Below, piece after piece: positions 23,201 to 37,100 of a stretch of DNA of 64,000 bases (its first letter is position 1; each line of letters begins with the position of its first letter). Under the pieces are notes generated by a model, which had not been told where the DNA came from, searched no databases, and saw nothing but the letters and a program-made list of their open reading frames with translations. The stretch covers positions 56,139-120,138 of the forward strand of contig CAJNDS010000263.1 in assembly GCA_905221605.1 (NCBI GenBank). The letters are read 5' to 3'. The DNA comes from Symbiodinium natans (taxonomy: Eukaryota; Sar; Dinophyceae; Suessiales; Symbiodiniaceae). The translations under genes and the position numbers were made by a program.

Positions 23201-26200
23201 ATTTCTGGCCACATGGCCCCCCTAGACTCCAGATGTTGCAAAACCAACTGCCCCTGTGATTGCGCGCATTTGACGAGGCAGGAGGGGAGCATCATGAGCA
23301 TCAGCTGGGTATATTTCTGGCCACATGGCCCCCCTAGACTCCAGATGTTGCAAAACCAACTGCCCCTGTGATTGCGCGCATTTGACAAGGCAGGAGGGGA
23401 GCATCATGAGCATCAGCTGGGTATATTTCTTGCCACATGGCCCCCCTAGACTCCAGATGTTGCAAAACCAACTGCCCCTGTGATTGCGCGCATTTGACAA
23501 GGCAGGAGGGGAGCATCATGAGCATCAGCTGGGTATATTTCTGGCCACATGGCCCCCCTAGACTCCAGATGTTGCAAAACCAACTGCCCCTGTGATTGCG
23601 CGTATTTGACAAGGCAGGAGGGGAGCATCATGAGCATCAGCTGGGTATATTTCTGGCCACATGGCCCCCCTAGACTCCAGATGTTGCAAAACCAACTGCC
23701 CCTGTGATTGCGCGCGTTTGACAAGGCAGGAGGGGAGCATCATGAGCATCAACTGGGTATATTTCTGGCCACATGGCCCCCCTAGACTCCAGATGTTGCA
23801 AAACCAACTGCCCCTGTGATTGCGCGCATTTGACAAGGCAGGAGGGGAGCATCATGAGCATCAGCTGGGTATATTTCTGGCCACATGGCCCCCCTAGACT
23901 CCAGATGTTGCAAAACCAACTGCCCCTGTGATTGCGCGCATTTGACAAGGCAGGAGGGGAGCATCATGAGCATCAGCTGGGTATATTTCTGGCCACATGG
24001 CCCCCCTAGACTCCAGATGCCATTTGACAAGGCAGGAGGGGAGCATCAGAGCATCAGCTGGGTATATTTCTGGCCACATGGCCCCCCTAGACTCCAGATG
24101 TTGCAAAACCAACTGCCCCTGTGATTGCGCGCATTTGACAAGGCAGGAGGGGAGCATCATGAGCATCAGCTGGGTATATTTCTGGCCACATGGCCCCCCT
24201 AGACTCCAGATGTTGCAAAACCAACTGCCCCTGTGATTGCGCGCATTTGACAAGGCAGGAGGGGAGCATCATGAGCATCAGCTGGGTATATTTCTGGCCA
24301 CATGGCCCCCCTAGACTGCAGATGTTGCAAAACCAACTGCCCCTGTGATTGCGCGCATTTGACAAGGCAGGAGGGGAGCATCATGAGCATCAGCTGGGTA
24401 TATTTCTGGCCACATGGCCCCCCTAGACTCCAGATGTTGCAAAACCAACTGCCCCTGTGATTGCGCGCATTTGACAAGGCCGGAGGGGAGCATCATAAGC
24501 ATCAGCTGGGTATATTTCTGGCCACATGGCCCCCCTAGACTCCAGATGTTGCAAAACCAACTGCCCCTGTGATTGCGCGCATTTGACAAGGCAGGAGGGG
24601 AGCATCATGAGCATCAGCTGGGTATATTTCTGGCCACATGGCCCCCCTAGACTCCAGATGTTGCAAAACCAACTGCCCCTGTGATTGCGCGCATTTGACA
24701 AGGCAGGAGGGGAGCATCATGAGCATCAGCTGGGTACATTTCTGGCATGGCCCCCCTAGACTCCAGATGTTGCAAAACCAACTGCCCCTGTGATTGCGCG
24801 CATTTGACAAGGCAGGAGGGGAGCATCACAGGATCAGCTGGGTTTATTTCTGGCCACATGGCCCCCCTAGACTCCAGATGTTGCAAAACCAACTGCCCCT
24901 GTGATTGCGCGCATTTGACAAGGCAGGAGGGGAGCATCATGAGCATCAGCTGGGTATATTTCTGGCCACATGGCCCCCTAGACTCCAGATGTTGCAAAAC
25001 CAACTGCCCCTGTGCTTGCGCGCATTTGAAAAGGCAGGAGGGGAGCATCATGAGCATCAGCTGGGTATATTTCTGGCCACATGGCCCCCCTAGACTCCAG
25101 ATAAACCAACTGCCCCTGTGATTGCGCGCAATTGACAAGGCAGGAGGGGAGCATCATGAGCATCAGCTGGGTATATTTCTGGTCACATGGCCCCCCAAGC
25201 CTCCAGATGTTGCAAAACCAACTGCCCCTGTGATTGCGCGCATTTGACAAGGCAGGAGGGGCGCATCATGAGTATCAGCTGGGTATATTTCTGGCCACAT
25301 GGCCCCTCTAGACTCCAGATGTTGCAAAACCAACTGCCCCTGTGATTGCACGCATTTGACAAGGCAGGAGGGGAGCATCATGAGTATCAGCTGTGGCCCC
25401 CCTAGACTCCAGATGTTGCAAAACCAACTGCCCCTGTGATTGCGCGCATTTGACAAGGCAGGAGGGGAGCATCATGAGCATCAGCTGGGTATACTTCTGG
25501 CCACATGGCCCCCCTAGACTCCAGATGTTGCAAAACCAACTGCCCCTGTGATTGCGCGCATTTGACAAGGCAGGAGGGGAGCATCATGAGCATCAGCTGG
25601 GTATATTTCTGGCCACATGGCCCCTCTAGACTCCAGATGTTGCAAAACCAACTGCCCCTGTGATTGCGCGCATTTGACAAGGCAGGAGGGGAGCATCATG
25701 AGCATGAGCTGGGTATATTTCTGGCCACATGGCCCCCCTAGACTCCAGATGTTGCAAAACCAACTGCCCCTGTGATTGCCCGCATTTGACAAGGCAGGAG
25801 GGGAGCATCATGAGCATCAGCTGGGGGACATGGCCCCTCGAGACTCCAGATCCCATCAGCTGGGTATATTATGGCACATGGCACACCTAGACTCCAGATG
25901 GTTGCAAAAAACGACTTGTCACCTGTGATTGCGCGCATTTGACAAGTGCAGGAGGGGAGCATCATGAGCATCAGCTGGGTATATTTCTGGCCACATGGCC
26001 CCCCTAGACTCCAGATGTTGCAAAACCAACTGCCCCTGTGATTGCGCGCATTTGACAAGGCAGGAGGGGAGCATCATGAGCTCAGCTGGGTATATTTCTG
26101 GCCACATGGCCCCCCTAGACTCCAGATGTTGCAAAACCAACTGCCCCTGTGATTGCGCGCATTTGACAAGGCAGGAGGGGAGCTCCATGAGCATCAGCTG

Positions 26201-29200
26201 GGTACATTTCTGGCCACATGGCCCCCCTAGACTCCAGATGTTGCAAAACCAACTGCCCCTGTGATTGCGCGCATTTGACAAGGCAGGAGGGGAGCATCAT
26301 GAGCATCAGCTGGCCACATGGCCCCCCTAGACTCCAGATGTTGCGCATTTGACAAGGCAGGAGGGGAGCATCATAGCATCAGCTGGGTATATTTCTGGCC
26401 ACATGGCCCCCCTAGACTCCAGATGTTGCAAAACCAACTGCCCCTGTGATTGCGCGCATTTGACAAGGCAGGAGGGGAGCATCATGAGCATCAGCTGGGT
26501 ATATTTCTGGCCACATGGCCCCCCTAGACTCCAGATGTTGCAAAACCAACTGCCCCTGTGCTTGCGCGCATTTGACAAGGCAGGAGGGGAGCATCATGAG
26601 CATCAGCTGGGTATATTTCTGGCCACATGGCCCCCCTGGACTCCAGATGTTGCAAAACCAACTGCCCCTGTGATTGCGCGCATTTGACAAGGCAGGAGGG
26701 GAGCATCATGAGCATCAGCTGGGTATATTTCTGGCCACATGGCCCCCCTAGACTGCAGATGTTGCAAAACCAACTGCCCCTGTGATTGCGCGCATTTGAC
26801 AAGGCAGGAGGGGAGCATCATGAGCATCAGCTGGGTATATTTCTGGCCACATGGCCCCCCTAGACTCCAGATGTTGCAAAACCAACTGCCCCTGTGATTG
26901 CGCGCATTTGACAAGGCCGGAGGGGAGCATCATAAGCATCAGCTGGGTATATTTCTGGCCACATGGCCCCCCTAGACTCCAGATGTTGCAAAACCAACTG
27001 CCCCTGTGATTGCGCGCATTTGACAAGGCAGGAGGGGAGCATCATGAGCATCAGCTGGGTATATTTCTGGCCACATGGCCCCCCTAGACTCCAGATGTTG
27101 CAAAACCAACTGCCCCTGTGATTGCGCGCATTTGACAAGGCAGGAGGGGAGCATCATGAGCATCAGCTGGGTATATTTCTGGCCACATGGCCCCCCTAGA
27201 CTCCAGATGTTGCAAAACCAACTGCCCCTGTGATTGCGCGTATTTGACAAGGCAGGAGGGGAGCATCATGAGCATCAGCTGGGTATATTTCTGGCCACAT
27301 GGCCCCCCTAGACTCCAGATGTTGCAAAACCAACTGCCCCTGTGATTGCGCGCGTTTGACAAGGCAGGAGGGGAGCATCATGAGCATCAACTGGGTATAT
27401 TTCTGGCCACATGGCCCCCCTAGACTCCAGATGTTGCAAAACCAACTGCCCCTGTGATTGCGCGCATTTGACAAGGCAGGAGGGGAGCATCATGAGCATC
27501 AGCTGGGTATATTTTTCACATGGCCCCCCAAGACTCCAGATGTTGCAAAACCAACTGCCCCTGTGATTGCGCGCATTTGACAAGGCAGGAGGGGAGCATC
27601 ATGAGCATCAGCTGGGTATATTTCTGGCCACATGGCCCCTCTAGACTCCAGATGTTGCAAAACCAACTGCCCCTGTGATTGCACGCATTTGACAAGGCAG
27701 GAGGGGAGCATCATGAGCATCAGCTGTGGCCCCCCTAGACTCCAGATGTTGCAAAACCAACTGCCCCTGTGATTGCGCGCATTTGACAAGGCAGGAGGGG
27801 AGCATCATGAGCATCAGCTGGGTATATTTCTGGCCACATGGCCCCCCTAGACTCCAGATGTTGCAAAACCAACTGCCCCTGTGATTGCGCGCATTTGACA
27901 AGGCAGGAGGGGAGCATCATGAGCATCAGCTGGGTATATTTCTGGCCACATGGCCCCCCTAGACTCCAGATGTTGCAAAACCAACTGCCCCTGTGATTGC
28001 GCGCATTTGACAAGGCAGGAGGGGAGCATCATGAGCATCAGCTGGGTATATTTCTGGCCACATGGCCCCCCTAGACTCCAGATGTTGCAAAACCAACTGC
28101 CCCTGTGATTGCGCGCATTTGACAAGGCAGGAGGGGAGCATCATGAGCATCAGCTGGGTATATTTCTGGCCACATGGCCCCCCTAGACTCCAGATGTTGC
28201 AAAACCAACTGCCCCTGTGATTGCGCGCATTTGACAAGGCAGGAGGGGAGCATCATGAGCATCAGCTGGGTATATTTCTGGCCACATGGCCCCCCTAGAC
28301 TCCAGATGTTGCAAAACCAACTGCCCCTGTGATTGCGCGCATTTGACAAGGCAGGAGGGGAGCATCATGAGCATCAGCTGGGTATATTTCTGGCCACATG
28401 GCCCCCCTAGACTCCAGATGTTGCAAAACCAACTGCCCCTGTGATTGCGCGCATTTGACAAGGCAGGAGGGGAGCATCCTGAGCATCAGCTGGCCACATG
28501 GCCCCCCTAGACTCCAGATGTTGCAAAACCAACTGCCCCTGTGATTGCGCGCATTTGACAAGGCAGGAGGGGAGCATCATAAGCATCAGCTGGGTTTATT
28601 TCTGGCCACATGGCCCCCCTAGACTCCAGATGTTGCAAAACCAACTGCCCCTGTGATTGCGCGCATTTGACAAGGCAGGAGGGGAGCATCATGAGCATCA
28701 GCTGGGTATATTTCTGGCCACATGGCCCCCCTAGACTCCAGATGTCGCAAAACCAACTGCCCCTGTGATTGCGCGCATTTGACAAGGCAGGAGGGGAGCA
28801 TCATGAGCATCAGCTGGGTATATTTCTGGCCACATGGCCCCCCTAGACTCCAGATGTTGCAAAACCAACTGCCCCTGTGATTGCGCGCATTTGACAAGGC
28901 AGGAGGGGAGCATCATGAGCATCAGCTGGGTATATTTCTGGCCACATGGCCCCCCTAGACTCCAGATGTTGCAAAACCAACTGCCCCACGGCTCTCCTTG
29001 GGTACCATCAGAATGGCTACTCGCTGTGTTGGACCCTGAATGTTGGGACGTGGGTTGAGATTTCGTGTCGGACGGCCGTCTTCAGGCCCAAGAGAAAAGC
29101 ACCCACATTCTCAACAATTTTCGGTCCGCCGATTAGTAGAACATCGTGGAGCACGGAAGAAAGAGCGAGAGAGAGAGAGAGAGAGTGAGAGAGAGAGAGA

Positions 29201-32200
29201 GAGAGAGCGAGACAGAGAGAGTTCTGAAGGACAGAGAGTGAGAGTTTGTTGGGAGCCTTTGACGTGTACACACCTTTTCACACAGCTCTACAACTCGGCG
29301 ACGCGTGCCTTTCGGGGCGGTCTCCCGTCGGGGAGATGACACGCGGTGGAAGGAAGGAAGAAAGAGCGAGAGAGAGAGAGAGTGTGTCGTTTCTCACCAA
29401 CAGACCTTCGGACTTCGCGTTGCCCTCGGGGCAGCTCCCTTTCGGGGGGGGTTAGCGTGTGAAGGGAGAGAGAGGGAGAGAGAGAGAGAGAGAGAGAGAG
29501 AATAGACAGAAAGAGAGAGAGAGTGTGGTCTCCTCCCCCCTGGGTCCCCAGAAAAGAAAGAGAGGGACCCTCAGTCCAAGTTTTCTATTTAGGACCGGGC
29601 GAGCTTCCATTCCATGTCTCGCCCAGCGTGCCTGCGGAGTGGGAGTCCGACATCCTGGACCCAGAGGCAAGGCCGAAACATCGCCTGCCTGCACACCTGT
29701 AAGCCCGTAAGCCTAGATCCAGGCCTTAGGCTCGGCTCAAGGCACGCAAGGCCAAGGATGTATGTGTGTGCAGATGTCGCGGTTTGGGAATTGGCGCTCT
29801 ATGGCCGCATGCGCTCAAGACGGAGTCTAACAGGTCTGGGGCCTCATTGTTGAGGGTGTAGGGTTAAGACTTGAAAGCCCTGCTCGAGAGGTTTGCTCTG
29901 TTAGGGTCGAGTTCTTTTTGCTATTCTTTGTCTTGTTCGAGCTCCAAGTCGAAAGCAAGCCATTGTGCTGCATGTTATGCCTGTTATGCTGCTGTCAAAC
30001 CGCGTGCAATCGCAAGCTGTGAGCTCGTTGCCTGCTGAGAGTGGTCATATATCTCTCGCAGGCTCCGGAGTGCAACATCACTGCAGTCTTGGCGGCAGCT
30101 TCTGCTGCAAACGAGCAAGGTGCTCCCAGCACCATTCCGGGCGAACGTCCCGCGGTTTTCAGCGGCGCATTGAAGGGTGGTGTCCTGCCATATGAGGGCA
30201 CAATATCTGGATGAGTTTTTTGACTTTCCCAGTTAATTATAATCTTACCATATCTTACCCCAAGTCTTCGAGCCCAAGAACCAACAAACATATCAAACAT
30301 CTCCAACCCTAAACCAGGGATTTGCCGCCAGGATGCCACCCTCATGATTCCTCCGTGGCGGGCAAGGTTGTGGTCGTTGCTCGCGGGGGCTGCACTTTTC
30401 AGCAGAAGGCTGAGATGATCCAGGCTGAGGGTCAGCCGATGAGGGTCAGTTGGGGGTTTCGGGGCTTCAAGGTATATATATATATATATATATTGTATTG
30501 GGATGTAGGCTTTGGTTTGGTTTGCAGTCTGAGGGTTGAAAGGGTTCCATTCACAGTTGCGTGTAAGTCTCCCGCTATCTCCCGCTACTGCCATCTGTGG
30601 CAGAACGATACTGTGTGAATCCGGTCGGGGTAGCTGTCAATCAATCCCACAGGCCAGTCCGCCAAACAAGATCACACGAAAGCACGGGTTTGCATGGTCT
30701 TGCGCTGCAGCGGGTCGTAGACTCTTAGACAGGGTTCAGGGAGTTGGGGATTGATGGCTTCAGGGTTTTCGTGCAGTTGCCACCTGATTCGCGCAGTGCC
30801 CAATCCGATTCGTAACTCCGCGCGATCGGCATGATCTGATTCATTTTGCTTTTGTCCAGCGCGATCCGACCCACGCGATCCGTAGGGCCACCTGTGATTG
30901 TGCGAGCATGTTAGGATGTCGCACACCAAGTTCCAAGTTCAGATCGATGAGCGCATGCTTTGCGTGGTTCGCACGGCAGCTTCGGCGCAAAGGGCGTGGT
31001 TGGAAGTTGCTGCTCGGGGGTTGCATGGCGCTTCGATGTCGCAAAGGTTGGCAACTCGAGTCCCGCTTCCGGCTCTCTTTCTCCCTCTCTCCCTCCCTCC
31101 CTCCCTCCTCCAAACACTGCAATGCGGTGGCCGCGAAAATCATTCAATGTGTATTCCTCACCTCTGGATGCCGTCCCAATATCCTTTCCGGACCTTTGTT
31201 GGTTATTTCTGTATTTTCTCAGGGTTGCGCCGTGCTATACACAACTCGTTCTGAATGCTCACCGAGCGTCCTGCAGCGACCAGGAACCCCACAGACATTA
31301 AACCCATTTAGGACCATGTCGCAGGAAGCGGGGGGAGTCGGAGCTCTCTTCTACGACACGGAGCCTTGAAGCACATGCGTGTGCGGGTGTTGTCGGCCTT
31401 ACAGGCCATGTAAGGTGTGGGATCCTTCGTAGGTTCGGGGCCCTTGACTTGTGCGGACCTGCCGTTTCGAATGCAAGTTTCGGGTCCAGGTTCTTCAAGG
31501 CATGTGCTTTGCATTCCTGAGCCTTGAACTGCTTCCAAATCGAAAGTTCGAGGCCAGCAAAGCAGGCGGCCGAGCCAACAATGTGGGTGCGTAAGGGGAT
31601 GCTGGTGGGACCAGTGGGATGCAGCGGCAGAGAGAAAAGGGGATGCTGGCCCATCGTGACCCTTCGCATGGGCTTTTGGTAGAGGGCGACTCTCCCCTTC
31701 CCCCCGCAGATGTCTGCGGGTTTGTAGCCCAGTTCTCGACGACCACACTGCGGATGATGGCCACAGCGGACGCCACAGCTGCACCGGCATTGCCAGCCTT
31801 TATGGTGTCTCGCACACAAGGCAGGAGTCTGAGAGTTTGGGTTGTTGGGGCGTGCAGTGGTTGGACACTCTTCGACATCAGAACGGGATAGTCTGCGGTT
31901 CACAGCTATAGACATATAAATAAATAAATAAGTAAATAAATATTGAAAAAACATATATGTATATACATATATACATATATACATTATCTTCATTTTTGTA
32001 TTTATGTACTTATGTGAATACGTACATACATAATTTTTTCGAGTATGGCATCAAGGCCCTAGATATGCACCTGTTCGGACTTGACCTTTTACCAGACTGG
32101 CTTGCTTGAGAGATCAAGTCCCAAAGAACCTAAAGGGCCTAAGCTCAATGTCTCACATCCCCCCTCAAAAAACGCCCACGTTGCCTTGAGCGGTTAAAGG

Positions 32201-34142
32201 CTTGTCCTTGCGAGATCGTGCGCGGCGAGTGCCTCAGGAGATGGATCTCAGAGGCTTAGTGCATTCAAGGCTTCCGGACTCTAGGATTCGGCCGATTAGC
32301 TTATGCAGGTCCAGTGGTCCAGCGGTGAGTCCCACGTCAAGGATGTCGTGCACTGCTAAAGGATTTTCGCGGGCTCAAGGGTCCCCTGATGATTTTGTAC
32401 ACCGGGGCTCCTCCTATCCATCCCTTGTGTGCCGACTTCGACAAGGTCCGGCGAGGAGATGTTGGTAGCACTCATCCGGCGACCTTGCTGCACCTAGCAA
32501 CCTACAGTGTGGGAGTTGCTGGTAAACCGTTCCGCGAGCCTGGCACGCACAGCTTGTCGCTTCTCTAGCAGTACAGTGCACACGTTGGTGAGCCAACCAA
32601 CGATCTTCCGAGTTAGAAGCCCCGAAACCCTCTGAGCTTGAACAGTCCAAAGTACCCTTCAAAGCTTTGCGCTCGAGGCGTCCGGTGGTGCTCCACACGC
32701 ATCTGCCTGAAATCGGTTCCCCAAGGGCGTCTGGCAGCGTAGGCTTCACGGAGGAATTGAAGCTTCGGACTTCGGGAAGCGAGAGAGATTCTGGGCAGTA
32801 TGCTGCGTTTGGGACGCATTGAACAGCAGCAAGTGCTTCAGCGGTAACCGCCATTCCAGTCCTTCAGACTTCTGCCAGTTTCATGCATTCCAAGATCAGT
32901 TGAAGCCCGGCGGCAGGGATCCAGAACGTCGGGGGTGGCCCTCTGCATTGGAGAGTGGAGGTCAACATGCTGATTCTCGGCTGCTGAAGACTAAGCTTCC
33001 CTGGAAGGACTTTTTCACAGCAAGGCTTAGGCAAAGGATCCACTGCGCCGTCCAGGAATTTCGATGAGCATGGCTTCTATTCCGCGGTGTACACCGGCGC
33101 CACCAACAATAGCGGAGGTGGCGTGGGAAGATATGTCAATGTGGTCTGGAGGAACAGGATAGAGAACAGATGGGGCTTGATGGGCTGGAGATTTCTTCCT
33201 GTGTTGGGTTGTGGTGGATGCACTTGACGGGGCGTGTGATTTTGCGATGCTTATCATCATGTTAGTCGTGGAAAAGTGGACAGACCGGCTTAGATTGTTG
33301 CAGAGGATCGCTCTGGAGGCTTGCAGTTGTGCAATTCCGTTCTTTGATGCAGAAGCGGAACTAGTCACTATTCTTCTACTGGCATGTGCGGGTCAGCTGA
33401 TGCCACACGGCTACGGAGATTGTGTGTTCTCAAGCCCCCAATTCCTCTTACTCAGCTGGCTGAAGCTGAATGGAGCCTGACATCTGTCAGTACCTCCAAA
33501 AACCCCAAAGCCTGGCATTCTTCCCATCCACGCGACGTGAGCACAAGTGCAAAACCCTGCAGCCCTCTGTGGCTGTTGCAGCTATACCAGACAAAGCTAA
33601 GGATCTAGGGTGAAAGATGTGTAGCAGCTATAGCAGTCCTGGCTTTCAGGCGCCGGCCTTGCGCCCCTGCCACCCGCGCCGGCCTTCGCATGGACGTCCA
33701 ATGCAGTGCTTCAAGAAGTGCCGAGCTTCCAGGGAAAGGACTTTGGGGTGCCTGGTTGCTGGCTCCTCACCGTTTGGGTCAGGGGAGCCAATGTTTTTCT
33801 TCTCGCCGTCTCAGATAGAACGCCTCCATGAGCTTCCATGCCATTGTGTCATGAGGCTGTTTCTTTTTTCAATATTATCTTTCTGGCCGAAACCCCCCGC
33901 GAAGTCCGTTTGCACCCCCCACTTGTTGCGATGGCTGAGACTTGAGGGATGAGAATGTCTACGATCTACAACATCCCACTTCCCCCGACACTGATGAATA
34001 AAGAAAAGAAAGACAGAAGGAAAGAAAGAAAGAAAGAACGGAAGCCGCTTGGCCGTCGCGGCCGGGTTCCTCCTTCGGGGGGGCTCCAAAGCGTGGAGAA
34101 GAAGAAGAAGACGAAGAAGACGCAGAAGAAGAAGAAGAAGAA

Positions 34143-34189
<47 letters not shown>

Positions 34190-37100
34190 AGAAGAAGAAG
34201 AAGAAGAAGAAGAAGAAGAAGAAGAAGAAGAAGAAGAAGAAGAAGAAGAGAGAGCGCGTTGAGGAATGGTTGCTAGTGTTCGAATCTTATCTACCACGGG
34301 AAAGGACAGGCGTTTCACACACCGACTGCTTGGGGGGGGGGGGGGGTTGTTCGCAGAGACACTGGACTTTGGTCGCGCCCCGCGCGTGGGGGCTTCGGGG
34401 CTCCTCAACGGCAGAAGAAGGAGAAGAAAAAGAGTAAGAAGAGGATGAGGAGGAGGAGGAGGAGGAGGAGGAGGAGGAGGAGGAGGAGGAGGAGGAGGAG
34501 GAGGAGGAGGAGAGAGCCAGCGCTGATTCGTGTGTCAGTCGTACCACTACACGTTGACCTGGACAGAGCAGCGTGCCATGGTGACGGGGGCCTCCTGCGC
34601 AGGGGTTTTTCTTCGCTGTGTAGAAGAAGAAGAAAGACGAAGAACGAGATAGAGAGATGCAGAGATGGCGGGATGGAGAGATGGAGAGATGGAGAGGTAG
34701 AGAGAGAGACTGAGGTTGCGTGAGGTGTGACAGCTATCCACGCAAAGGATAGCTAGAGAGTTACAGGGGTTTGCATGTTTGGCATCGTTTGACATCGGGT
34801 CGGTCAAGTTGTGCTTTCGGGAGCTTGGATGCTGCTTGGGACTTTCGTTGCGCAATTCCCAAGCAGTCATTGCGCAAGTTTCGCTCGCGTGGTGGAGGAC
34901 ATGGATGACAACGCCGCAGCCATGACCCTGCCGTTGAAGATGTCTTTCTACGGTGACCTGGCACAGGACGACTCATCGGCTTAACAAGCGACGACAGTGA
35001 GCAAACTGCGCCTGCCCAGTGGCTGCAGGGATGTGGGTCTGAAATGTCTGGTGGCAGTCATAGGTTTCTGTGCGATAAAGGCCTCTGTAAGGCTGCAAGT
35101 GTCATAGCGGCACCCCGACGCCTGGAGAAGGGCGTTGTCACAGCTACTGCTACTATACTACACTGTCCCCTGTGTGGTGTCGGCTACGCCCTGCAGGATG
35201 TGCAGCTGTCATCCAACGGCCTGATCGCAATCTCCCCAGACTCGACGACTTATGAGCCGGGCAGGGACTACTGGGGCTTCTTGGAGTTTAAAATGGTAGG
35301 CTGTCGCCATCTTTGTTTCCGTGTCCCTGGATGCCGCGGCCAGACCACCGACCCTAGAACACCTTTCCAAACCGAATCAAGACACTCAGAAACTCACAAG
35401 GCTACCTCCCCTCCGTCAGCAAGCCCAATGGAATTGTTGCAGCCTACTGGGACGACCTCTGGTGCCGGCCAGCCCGCGGCTGTCGGCTGCTCACCGGCCA
35501 GCACTTGGCGCATGCGCCCATCGTCTCGCGGCACTGCGGCACGGGAAACGCCTCCATCATCCAGTTTCTGGGCTTGCCAGGTGCTGTGTAGTTGGTCCCT
35601 TCAACAAGCACATAGGCGTACATAGATATGCTGTTCGGTGGAGGATGTTCCGGGTGAGTCCCCCGTTCCTCCCCCGAAACCTCCTTCCTTCCCTTTGCGC
35701 CACCAGGTTTTCGCAGTTTGAGCACCGCTACGACGCCAGTATTGTGGCCTCTGTGGAGGTGAAACTCTATGAAGACGGTTGCATCGAGCTGCAGTACCAA
35801 CATTGGCCCTCGCACCTCAAGATGTTCTGGAAATGACTTGCGAGAATTAAGATATTTCAAGATGTTCAAAGTCTCTAAGTTCTAAGCATGTTTCTCTGCC
35901 TCAAGAACTCAACACTCCAGATCTCAGGCGCAGTAAGCGCTTGAATGCGAAGATGGGCGTCGAGTCCAGGAACGGGGCCAGCGGCGTGAATCACGTTGCG
36001 ACGTTCCCTGTCCTCATTGGTTCTGGGTAGAAGGTGCAAGAAGCGATGAACATGAGTTTTTACATGCACTCGTGAGTCCTATTCTACAGCAAAGAGCCTG
36101 ATTTGCCAGAAACCCTTGGAGGACTAGGAACCAAGGAGCCAATCCCACGAAGAAGCCACGAGAAAGTCACAAAAGAGCCGAGTCCGCTGCACTGTAGGCT
36201 CCCATTCGACTTCGGGCTTCCCTTCGGCGTGATGTTGGTTCCCTTCCTTGCCTCGGACTCAACGACGCACCTCGGACCGACGATTTTTTTTGGGTAGAAG
36301 GGACTCAGCATTCTAAAGCGTTTTCTAAAGAGTCTTCGAAATAGTCTTCTCGATAGTCTTCACTGAATAGTCTGTAGCTTCATGAGGGCCACTCACCCTC
36401 ACCCTGACAGGAGTGGTGAAGTGGCGAGTGGAAGCGCATCCAGGCACCCCGGTGCATAAAGTTTGTTCGTGGTGGACATTTGCAGCTGCAGGATGTAGGA
36501 ATGTAGGATGATGCAGGGTTTGGGGAATTGGAATTCCACGACGGCGAAGACCCCCTGATGTGTGTTGTAGAGTGGTCAGACCGGCAGGCGAAGCTCCCAA
36601 CTAGTTTCCAGTACCAGTTGAGAGAGTGCTGGCCATCTTGAGCAAACCTGAGCAGGGGCTTCGAGGAGGGGGAGGGGATGTCAGGTACGACTTCCACATG
36701 GAAGGCCACCGGACACAGCAAGGCCCGGCCCGACTGCTGCTAGCCGCCCTTTACGAATGTACTTTGCCCCTCTCCACGACGACTTCAATCTACAGAAAAG
36801 AATTTAGATGCCCAACTGAAAGCTTACTCCCCTTCGTGGGGAGTTTGAATTGGAAGTTGGCGGGAGGTTGGCTCACCTTCCGGGCGTGGGACGGGACCCA
36901 CCACTGGCAGTCCGATCGCGCCACGGCACAAGCATGATGGTTCGACTTGGCTTGGGGCTCGCTGGCAGTTGCTGTTGCCGTGGGATGCAGTGGTATTTTC
37001 GAGGCTGCCCTGATCTTGAGAGCCCCTTGCAAGCCCGTTAAGGGCCATGACCGACCCTCCATGCCCCTCAGTGCCAAGACGAGGTGTGGTGCGGGTAGTC

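Noticed and set aside
21079-28922. Dozens of overlapping minus-strand open frames of about 92 codons
   Set aside because: They are one sequence repeated every 112 bases; 112 is not divisible by three, so the same peptide cycles through frames. No start context, domain or single continuous frame.
21062-28986. CRISPR array
   Set aside because: Units are head-to-tail without unique spacers; the genome is eukaryotic by its splice sites and intron content.
31298-31993. 231-codon minus-strand frame
   Set aside because: It overlaps two PA-domain exons on the + strand and runs into an AT microsatellite.
33949-34723. Poly-Lys, poly-Arg, poly-Glu and poly-Ser frames
   Set aside because: Direct translation of GAA/GGA triplet repeats in all frames.
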